From NCBI GenBank assembly GCA_016926135.1, contig JAFGPH010000392.1, forward strand, positions 1 through 9,463: a DNA stretch of 9,463 bases. The letters run 5' to 3'. The stretch's first letter is position 1. Each line of letters opens with the position of its first letter. This DNA is from Deltaproteobacteria bacterium. Its GTDB lineage: Bacteria > Desulfobacterota > DSM-4660 > Desulfatiglandales > HGW-15. A model generated the notes under the pieces. It was given only the letters and a program-made list of their open reading frames with translations, made no database searches and was not told where the DNA came from. The position numbers were made by a program, and so were the translations under genes. Positions 6,484-9,463 of the stretch are shown here, one piece after another.

Positions 6484-7873
6484 GCTCAAAACCCTCCTGA
6501 ACCCTGCCGAGATCTCGGAAGGTGGCGCCGTCCAGGTCCTCGAAGAACATGGCCCGGCCCGTCTCCCCCCGCAGTCGACGCACATCCCTGATCCCCATGG
6601 CGCCCATCACCTCCAGGATCTGATTGTGCCAGGCCCCGATCAGGTTGACCACCCTGCCCGCCACCCAGGAGGATAAGGCCTCCCCGATCTCCACGGGGCA
6701 TGAAAGCCCCTGGGCGCACCTCCGGCACACCCGGCACTGCAACGCGATGAGAATAGGCAGGTCTACGAAGACCCCGTCGGCCCCGCAGATAATGGCCTTG
6801 GCCACGTGCTCGGCCATGGCGATGCCGCCGCTCGCAAGCAGGGTGACCTCGTCCCGAATGCCTGCCTCCAGGAGGGCCTGGTGGACCATCCTGATGGCGT
6901 CCCTGATCAAGGTCCCAGGTTTGTCCTGGGACTCGCCCTTTTCATCGGCGGCCACATGCAGGATCGGAATCCCCAGCCGTGCGAGCGCGACGGCCCTCCC
7001 TTCGACCCCCTTTGAGATGGGGAGACGGACGGAAACAAGGGATGTCTTCGGCGCCCCGGACGCCCCCCTGATCTTCCCCTCCAGGGGCTTCTCCCAGGGA
7101 ACTTCAACCACCCTCGGTCGAGGGCGACCGCCCCCCCGGCCTACCGACTCCCAAACCGCATCGGGGATCAGCCACGGCCTGTAGGCCCCAAGCCCGCCCC
7201 TCATCGCGGCTTCCCCCACGGCCAGAAAGGTGCCCAGGTGTCTTGCGGCCATGGCCCAGCCCTTGACGGTCTTCTGGCTTATGGAACCGAAAGGGGGCAA
7301 CCTCAGGAGGATGGGAATCGGGATGTCCACCAGGTCCGGGAAATCGCCCTCCGGTCCGGCCGAATCCCCGAGGCGGAGATGGTTGGGGGTTGCCCCGAGA
7401 TCAATGGCGGTGCTGATGTATTCGCGCCCGTGTATACCGTCCCGGGTGGGACGCACGATCTCGGACATATCGGTCCACATGGCGTCGAAACCCGGACCGC
7501 TGAACGGGCCGGGGTACCCCGCTCCGGATACCGGGATCCGGCCCGTCTCCCCCTGGAACCAGAGCTTCTCGATGATCTCCGGCCTCCAGTAGGAATCGCC
7601 GAGGCTCCTGAATTCCGGATTGATGGACTTCTGGATCAGTTCCTTGGGACAGCCCTGAACACACCTCAGGCAGTTCATGCACTCGTTGTCGATGGAGTCC
7701 AGCATCTGCCCGGCGTCAAGACCCCGGTGCTCGTAAACCTTGTAAACACACTGCTTCTTTACGCACACGGCACACTTCAGGCAGCCCTCTTCCCATGCGA
7801 TGATGCCGGACTTGGTGACAGGCTTGAATCTTGGCCCTACCGGCCTTGTGTGGATCATGTACTTTGCTGGCAT
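6476..7873 (-). CDS. Divergent glutamate synthase-like protein with ferredoxin domain (FMN-domain paralog)
   Basis: A 465-residue paralog of the next gene, but strongly diverged. The N-terminal ferredoxin domain has two clusters' worth of cysteines: C31-x2-C34-x2-C37-x4-C42 and C65-x2-C68-x2-C71-x3-C75. Both proteins then share NP-x-F...GDS-x-W-x-P...ETGR-x-P, a GFD, and a C-terminal C-x2-C-x2-C-x5-C (here C380, C383, C386, C392), so they arose from a common ancestor. The barrel loops that bind FMN and 2-oxoglutarate are eroded: PPFGSIS (193-199) stands for GGMSYGSVS, VGEAA (219-223) for TGEGG, AADEKGES (308-315) for DGSYGGTG, and QGAKPG is not recognisable. ASGG (347-350) is kept. The start has AGGA 6 nt upstream. 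The gene overlaps its downstream partner by 8 bp. I infer an electron-transfer or structural partner rather than a second synthase; its exact role is not known to me. Confidence 0.82.
   Translation of the reverse strand: MPAKYMIHTRPVGPRFKPVTKSGIIAWEEGCLKCAVCVKKQCVYKVYEHRGLDAGQMLDSIDNECMNCLRCVQGCPKELIQKSINPEFRSLGDSYWRPEIIEKLWFQGETGRIPVSGAGYPGPFSGPGFDAMWTDMSEIVRPTRDGIHGREYISTAIDLGATPNHLRLGDSAGPEGDFPDLVDIPIPILLRLPPFGSISQKTVKGWAMAARHLGTFLAVGEAAMRGGLGAYRPWLIPDAVWESVGRGGGRPRPRVVEVPWEKPLEGKIRGASGAPKTSLVSVRLPISKGVEGRAVALARLGIPILHVAADEKGESQDKPGTLIRDAIRMVHQALLEAGIRDEVTLLASGGIAMAEHVAKAIICGADGVFVDLPILIALQCRVCRRCAQGLSCPVEIGEALSSWVAGRVVNLIGAWHNQILEVMGAMGIRDVRRLRGETGRAMFFEDLDGATFRDLGRVQEGFELE
6493..6498 (-). 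promoter_or_regulatory. Ribosome binding site that supports a TTG start for the FMN subunit
   Basis: A perfect AGGAGG on the minus strand, inside the last codons of the upstream gene, 9 nt before TTG at 6481-6483. Another TTG at 6487-6489 is only 3 nt away, too close. The next in-frame methionine codon lies about 94 codons in, beyond the ferredoxin domain, so a non-ATG start is the most economical reading. Confidence 0.75.
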
Positions 7874-7879
7874 CCCAAT

Positions 7880-7883
7880 TCCT
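7880..7883 (-). promoter_or_regulatory. Ribosome binding site of the divergent paralog
   Basis: AGGA on the minus strand, 6 nt before the ATG at 7871-7873. It supports that start over the internal ATG five codons later. Confidence 0.55.
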
Positions 7884-7892
7884 GCTGGATCG

Positions 7893-7918
7893 TCTGCCCC
7901 CGCAACTCGCAGGGCAGA
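7893..7918 (-). repeat. Short hairpin in the leader of the glutamate synthase block
   Basis: Perfect 7-bp inverted repeat TCTGCCC/GGGCAGA with a 12-nt loop, ending about 10 nt upstream of the ribosome site of the divergent paralog. It has no following U-run, so it is not an intrinsic terminator for metF. It could affect translation or mRNA stability of the downstream genes, or be chance. Confidence 0.35.
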
Positions 7919-7932
7919 GTGAGTATTTCAAA

Positions 7933-8010
7933 TGGTGAAAGGTCCAAGGGGCAAGGTGCACGGAAAGGAACCGGACAAAACCTGTGCCTTGCACCTTGTA
8001 CCCTGCACCT
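7933..8010. repeat. Two head-to-head arrays of degenerate 7-bp repeats between metF and the glutamate synthase block
   Basis: On the plus strand the left array reads TGGTGAA, AGGTCCA, AGGGGCA, AGGTGCA (7933-7960), and the right array reads TGTGCCT, TGCACCT, TGTACCC, TGCACCT (7983-8010). The right consensus TGCACCT is the reverse complement of AGGTGCA. The arrays face each other across a 22-bp spacer, and the best arms pair over 9 bp (CAAGGTGCA with TGCACCTTG). The last repeat ends in the first base of the metF stop codon region. This accounts for more than half of the 136-bp gap; the rest is the hairpin and ribosome site listed separately. Confidence 0.8.
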
Positions 8011-8924
8011 CATTCCGTCGGTCTCGGCAGCAGACCGGCCCGCTCCACAATCTCGCCCACCACTTCCTCCCACTCGATGGCCATGATGTGAACCCCTTTC
8101 ACACCGGGGGTTTCTCTCAGTCGGTCGATGGTTTCCACGCAGATCCTGATTCCTTCCTCCCGCTGCTTCTTGGAGGGCGTCTTTTCCATCCGCTGGATGA
8201 CGGAATCCGGCACCTCCATCCCCGAAACCCTGTCCCGCATGTACTTCGCCATGCCTGCGGATTTCAAGGGGGTCACGCCGCCCAGGATGGAAGCCTTTTC
8301 CGTGAGGCCGCGGTCTCTGGCCATCTGCATCCACGTCTCGAATCTTTCCAGGTTGTAGATGCACTGGGTCTGGATGAACTCCGCACCCGCCGCAATCTTC
8401 TTGGCCAGCCGCACGACCCTGAAGGAGAGGGGGTCGGCAAAGGGATTCGCGGCCGCCCCGATAAAAACCTGCGGCCCCTTGGTCAGCTTCCCGCCCCCCA
8501 GGATCGCCCCTTCGTCCCTCATGGTTCTGAGCGTCTGGACGAACTGGATGGAATCCAGGTCAAACACGCCCATGGCCTGAGGCTGGTTCCCGAAACCCTG
8601 ATGGTCTCCGGAAAGGCAAAGCACGTTCCGGATCCCCAGGGCGGAAGCCCCCAGGATGTCCGATTGCAGGGCAATCCTGTTTCGGTCCCTCACGACCATC
8701 TGGAGCACCGGGTCCAGGCCCGTGGATTTGAGCAGCGCGCAGGCGGCAAGGCTCGACATGCGGACAATGGCCGTCTGGTTGTCCGTCACGTTGACGGCGT
8801 CCACCTTCCCCTTGAGGAGTTCCGCCTTGCGAACAATCACCTCCGGTTCGGCTCCCTTGGGCGGCCCGCATTCCGCGGTCACCGCAAAGTTGCCCTTCTC
8901 CAAAACCTTTCTCAACTGACTCAT
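8010..8924 (-). CDS. metF: 5,10-methylenetetrahydrofolate reductase
   Basis: FAD-dependent TIM-barrel enzyme that interconverts methylene-THF and methyl-THF. Length 304 residues, normal for short bacterial MetF. Landmarks: the catalytic-type glutamate E18 in TAECGPPKG, NVTDNQ (45-50), QMVVRDRN (75-82), LSGD (104-107; the aspartate corresponds to E. coli D120), FIQTQ (183-187), GGVTPLKS (215-222) and GVHIMAI (277-283). The start has AAGAGG about 8 nt upstream, and the ribosome site overlaps the metV stop codon, so the two genes are likely coupled. In anaerobes with MetV next to MetF, the two form a complex that uses electron donors other than NADH, in the methyl branch of the Wood-Ljungdahl pathway or for methionine supply (family knowledge). 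Which direction it runs here cannot be told from the window. Confidence 0.95.
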   Translation of the reverse strand: MSQLRKVLEKGNFAVTAECGPPKGAEPEVIVRKAELLKGKVDAVNVTDNQTAIVRMSSLAACALLKSTGLDPVLQMVVRDRNRIALQSDILGASALGIRNVLCLSGDHQGFGNQPQAMGVFDLDSIQFVQTLRTMRDEGAILGGGKLTKGPQVFIGAAANPFADPLSFRVVRLAKKIAAGAEFIQTQCIYNLERFETWMQMARDRGLTEKASILGGVTPLKSAGMAKYMRDRVSGMEVPDSVIQRMEKTPSKKQREEGIRICVETIDRLRETPGVKGVHIMAIEWEEVVGEIVERAGLLPRPTE

Positions 8925-8929
8925 TGTCT

Positions 8930-9463
8930 TTACCTCTTCTGGTCCTCCCTCACGATCCTTCTCGGTCCGCCCCCGTTCTTCCTGGACCAGTCCTTGGGAG
9001 GATGGATCCGCTCCAGCCTGTCCAGTGCCCCGAAACCCTCCAGTCTGAGGATGATCTCCTGCCAGGCGCAGGGCACGTCCGGCCGGATTTCACAGCTCCC
9101 TCCCCTGGACCCCCCGCAGGGCCCGTTCATGAGATGCTTGGAACATCGGGCCAGAGGACAAATCCCGCCGAAATGATAGAGCATGCAATCCCCGCACCCC
9201 AGACAGTTCTCCAGCCAGATTCCCTGGTCTTTGGTCTCACCCAGAAATTCGGTGTTCAACGCCGGGATGACGGGAATCTCCGGGTACATGTCACCCACGG
9301 CCTGCACCCCGGCCCCGCACGCCAGGGAAAGAACGGCATCATACTGACCCACCACATCGTCGAGCTGGATGACAAAGTCTCTCACGCACTGACGATCGAG
9401 AGTCTTCTCTTGGATGATGGTCTCCTTGCCTTCCATTTTGGCCGCCATGCGAAGGGCTGAGGC
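8930..9463 (-). CDS. metV: Methylene-THF reductase partner protein MetV, 5' end outside window
   Basis: Cysteine-rich partner of MetF, also found as a C-terminal extension of some MetF proteins. The frame is open through base 9463: codons before the ATG at 9446-9448 read ASALR, the usual family sequence, so that ATG is internal and the true start lies beyond the window. At least 177 residues are visible; I estimate some 30-45 N-terminal residues are missing. Counting from that internal methionine, an ACGAGV segment (43-48) is followed by a dense cysteine set: C82-x2-C85-x2-C88-x8-C97-x4-C102-x8-C111, then C119 and C127, in the typical CLGCGDC...GGICPLARC...NGPCGG order. In Moorella and other acetogens this protein carries Fe-S clusters and channels electrons to MetF (family knowledge). 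It ends 5 bp before metF. Confidence 0.92.
   Translation of the reverse strand, partial: ASALRMAAKMEGKETIIQEKTLDRQCVRDFVIQLDDVVGQYDAVLSLACGAGVQAVGDMYPEIPVIPALNTEFLGETKDQGIWLENCLGCGDCMLYHFGGICPLARCSKHLMNGPCGGSRGGSCEIRPDVPCAWQEIILRLEGFGALDRLERIHPPKDWSRKNGGGPRRIVREDQKR
8933..8938 (-). promoter_or_regulatory. Ribosome binding site of metF inside the metV stop region
   Basis: AAGAGG on the minus strand with 8 nt to the ATG at 8922-8924; the metV TAA (8930-8932) lies between the two. This arrangement favours coupled translation of metV and metF. Confidence 0.65.

Noticed and set aside
7919..7950. Sigma-70-type promoter before the glutamate synthase block (TTGGAC, 16 nt, TACTCA)
   Set aside because: Only three of six bases match at -35 and two of six at -10; no better than chance, and the -35 lies in the repeat array.
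7893..8010. Rho-independent terminator after metF
   Set aside because: Stems can form, both from the heptamer arrays and the 7-bp hairpin, but neither is followed by a run of U in the transcript.
7932..9176. Plus-strand open frame of about 414 codons covering metF
   Set aside because: Mirror of metF and metV codon bias; no domain and its first codons fall in the repeat array.
9446..9448. ATG as the metV start
   Set aside because: The frame stays open to the window edge and the preceding codons (ASALR) fit the MetV family, so this methionine is internal.

Overview
The window holds one uninterrupted run of seven protein genes, all on the minus strand. Read in the direction of transcription (right to left) they are metV (5' end cut by the window), metF, a divergent glutamate-synthase-like FMN-domain paralog, a canonical glutamate synthase FMN-domain subunit, a fused glutamine amidotransferase/GXGXG glutamate synthase subunit, carA, and carB (3' end cut by the window). 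No tRNA, rRNA, CRISPR array, transposon or phage gene was seen. Coding density is very high: the only gaps of note are 136 bp (metF to first FMN gene) and 122 bp (amidotransferase gene to carA).

The sequence is GC-rich with many C/G-ending codons. The MetV/MetF pair is typical of anaerobes with a Wood-Ljungdahl-type methyl branch, and the split glutamate synthase with built-in ferredoxin domains resembles archaeal and strictly anaerobic bacterial types. CarA and CarB are bacterial, with CarB active-site positions matching E. coli CarB numbering. The best guess, by inference only, is a deltaproteobacterial (Desulfobacterota) sulfate reducer or syntroph. No taxonomic marker is present.

Region by region: 8010-9463 is the C1 module. 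MetF interconverts methylene- and methyl-tetrahydrofolate, and MetV is its cysteine-rich partner. Region 2278-7873 is a three-gene glutamate synthase block. The amidotransferase subunit releases ammonia from glutamine, and the FMN/Fe-S subunit adds it reductively to 2-oxoglutarate. A second FMN-type subunit keeps every Fe-S cysteine motif but has lost the recognisable substrate and flavin loops. Region 1-2155 is carbamoyl phosphate synthase, CarA being another glutamine amidotransferase feeding CarB. The block therefore links C1 transfer, glutamine-nitrogen assimilation and carbamoyl phosphate supply for pyrimidines and arginine.

The most interesting points are: the degenerate but cluster-retaining FMN-domain paralog between metVF and the true synthase subunit; the amidotransferase-GXGXG fusion with the FMN domain moved to its own gene; a shared four-cysteine C-terminal motif in both FMN-type proteins; and two different arrays of 7-bp tandem repeats at gene junctions, one forming a head-to-head inverted array after metF and one supplying ATG codons in all three frames at the start of the amidotransferase gene.
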